Assembly (NCBI RefSeq): GCF_001969815.1
Contig: NZ_MRBK01000017.1
Coordinates: forward strand, 1-64,000
Reading direction: 5' to 3'
Source of the DNA: Bacillus swezeyi
GTDB lineage: Bacteria; Bacillota; Bacilli; Bacillales; Bacillaceae
DNA: 64,000 bases
A model generated the notes under the pieces. It was given only the letters and a program-made list of their open reading frames with translations. It did no database searches and was not told the DNA's origin. The translations under genes were made by a program, and so were the position numbers. Of the stretch, positions 63,061-64,000 are shown piece after piece; position 1 is the first letter of the stretch; the number at the start of each line of letters is the position of its first letter.

Positions 63061-63846
63061 TCAGCGGACCTTGACGTCCCAATTGGAAATATTGATTTGT
63101 CCTGTTCCTCCGAACACTTCTGTGCCAAATTCAACACTGCTGACATACTTCGTTTTGCTTAGCCATTTTTTTGAATCTGCAAGATAATTTGTGAAATCGC
63201 GGATGTTCAAGCTGGCGCTCTGAATATTTGACGTTCTGACAAACGAATACACATTCCAGCCTTTTCCGTTTCCGGCATCAATATAGCCTTTGTAAACCTT
63301 CCAATTATGACCGCCGACTGAAACGGTTTCGACATATGAACCGGCCGGTCCGGCATTTTTATTGTTCAGCCAAATCATAATCTCATCGGTTGGCGTTGAA
63401 TCCCAGCTCGCTTGATTTGTATTGTGCAGCCAAATGTCATATGCCGCATTGTAAGTCCCGTCCGCACTGATCGAATAGCTGACTTTCGTGTTGATGTTTT
63501 TTTGATCTGACAAACGGGTTGGGAAGCCGCTTCCCGCGGTATAGCCTTCCGTCCAATGCCAGCCGCTGACGATCGACGGATAGGCTTTGACTGTGCTTGT
63601 GCTGCTCGGCCAATGCCATACCCAGCCCAGATCGGAATCACTGTTGTGATAGATGGTCTGCCACCAGCCGCTGACTTGATCGGCCCCCCATACATTGTTG
63701 AATATGTAGTATTTTTTGTTTTTAAAATACATTTTATCCGATGGTGTTGAAGAAGATGCGGCAAGTGCCGTGAGCGGACCCGCCAATAAAATGATAAATG
63801 CCGCACTCCACAGCAGAACGGATTTTAAGAAACGATTGTTGTTCAC
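63061..63846 (-). CDS. secreted GH12 xyloglucan-type endo-beta-1,4-glucanase
   Basis: The 261-aa protein has a signal peptide (about 1-29, ending PLTALA) and a GH12 jelly-roll domain. The nucleophile Glu155 (TPTDEIMIW) and acid/base Glu243 (FGTEVFGG) are present. It looks like the B. licheniformis GH12 xyloglucanase, whose nucleophile I recall at residue 155. It hydrolyses xyloglucan or beta-glucan outside the cell. It starts with GTG at 63846, about 9 nt after GAGGAGG. It is a single gene. Confidence 0.93.
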   Translation of the reverse strand: MNNNRFLKSVLLWSAAFIILLAGPLTALAASSSTPSDKMYFKNKKYYIFNNVWGADQVSGWWQTIYHNSDSDLGWVWHWPSSTSTVKAYPSIVSGWHWTEGYTAGSGFPTRLSDQKNINTKVSYSISADGTYNAAYDIWLHNTNQASWDSTPTDEIMIWLNNKNAGPAGSYVETVSVGGHNWKVYKGYIDAGNGKGWNVYSFVRTSNIQSASLNIRDFTNYLADSKKWLSKTKYVSSVEFGTEVFGGTGQINISNWDVKVR

Positions 63847-63865
63847 GTTTTACAAACCTCCTCGT

Positions 63866-63906
63866 GTGTATACACGATATTATAAAAAAAAACGGTCAGC
63901 TTCACA
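63866..63906 (-). promoter_or_regulatory. GH12 gene promoter with palindrome
   Basis: On the minus strand TATAAT (63879-63884) is preceded by a weak -35 TGTGAA (63901-63906). Just downstream lies the perfect palindrome GTGTATACAC (63866-63875), over the expected transcription start, a possible operator. Confidence 0.5.
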
Positions 63907-64000
63907 TTCGCAAAAAGTCATGATCTTCCATAGATCAATACGCTTATCTTTAAAGAAACCTCCATAATTTTGAAATATGGACATCCTTTAGAACTAAAAA

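Noticed and set aside
1-64000. CRISPR arrays or complete insertion sequences
   Set aside because: I saw no regularly spaced repeats and no transposase frames or IS-type terminal inverted repeats.

Overview
The window is chromosomal DNA of a Bacillus, most likely of the B. licheniformis / B. paralicheniformis group. This rests on gene content and order: the araR, thiT, gbsBA, ktrAB, uppP, yubA, yulF, MCP, tgl, yugU and yugT blocks follow the B. subtilis yua/yub/yug neighbourhood, and a GH12 xyloglucanase of the B. licheniformis type sits at the right edge. Species assignment is an inference from memory of these families, not a database result.

Layout. 1-0.4 kb: the 5' end of a 16S rRNA gene (minus strand) with tandem rrn promoters. 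0.9-10.8 kb: araR with an AraR-type operator, a TPP riboswitch with thiT, a sortase and its LPxTA surface protein, a Rap-Phr quorum-sensing pair with an internal sigma-H promoter, pcp, ktrAB (K+ uptake), a decayed EamA transporter and a DinB-like gene. 10.8-16.9 kb: a MOSC gene, gbsB-gbsA (choline to glycine betaine), their repressor gbsR, and an SSS-family symporter that probably imports choline. 17-18.9 kb: a methyltransferase whose leader is a strong promoter followed at once by an intrinsic terminator, and a DUF1796 protein.

19-36.8 kb is accessory DNA. A minus-strand catabolic operon (CoA-acylating semialdehyde dehydrogenase, class III aminotransferase, aldehyde dehydrogenase, amino-acid-oxidase-like flavoprotein, DapA-like lyase, Asp/Glu-racemase-like protein, BFD-like and ferredoxin-like subunits, HcnB-like flavoprotein, SDR) lies with two AGCS amino acid symporters and a LysR regulator. 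It appears to import and oxidise one or more unusual amino acids. 4-Hydroxyproline-like and beta-alanine-like substrates fit best, but the usual proline-racemase-type epimerase is absent. The block is bracketed by a decayed tRNA-Ala 3' half at 19.0 kb and an intact tRNA-Ala(GGC) at 36.8 kb, and by a second nested repeat pair. Inside it, the mmsA-lysR divergent control region is duplicated and an SDR gene is decayed.

37-42 kb: a type VII secretion LXG-type toxin module (small helical partners, EspG-like/DUF5081-like protein, toxin, immunity protein) followed by a toxin scrap and an orphan immunity candidate. 42-50.7 kb: a zinc-ribbon protein, a small membrane protein, an alkaline-phosphatase-superfamily enzyme, ykoN/ykoP/ykoQ-like envelope genes, uppP, yubA, yulF and a PfpI-family protein. 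50.8-57.3 kb: three paralogous chemoreceptors with visible sigma-D promoters. 57.4-64 kb: tgl (spore transglutaminase), a nitronate-monooxygenase-like gene, yugU, yugT (oligo-1,6-glucosidase), a TetR regulator with a YqeB-like gene, and the secreted GH12 glucanase.
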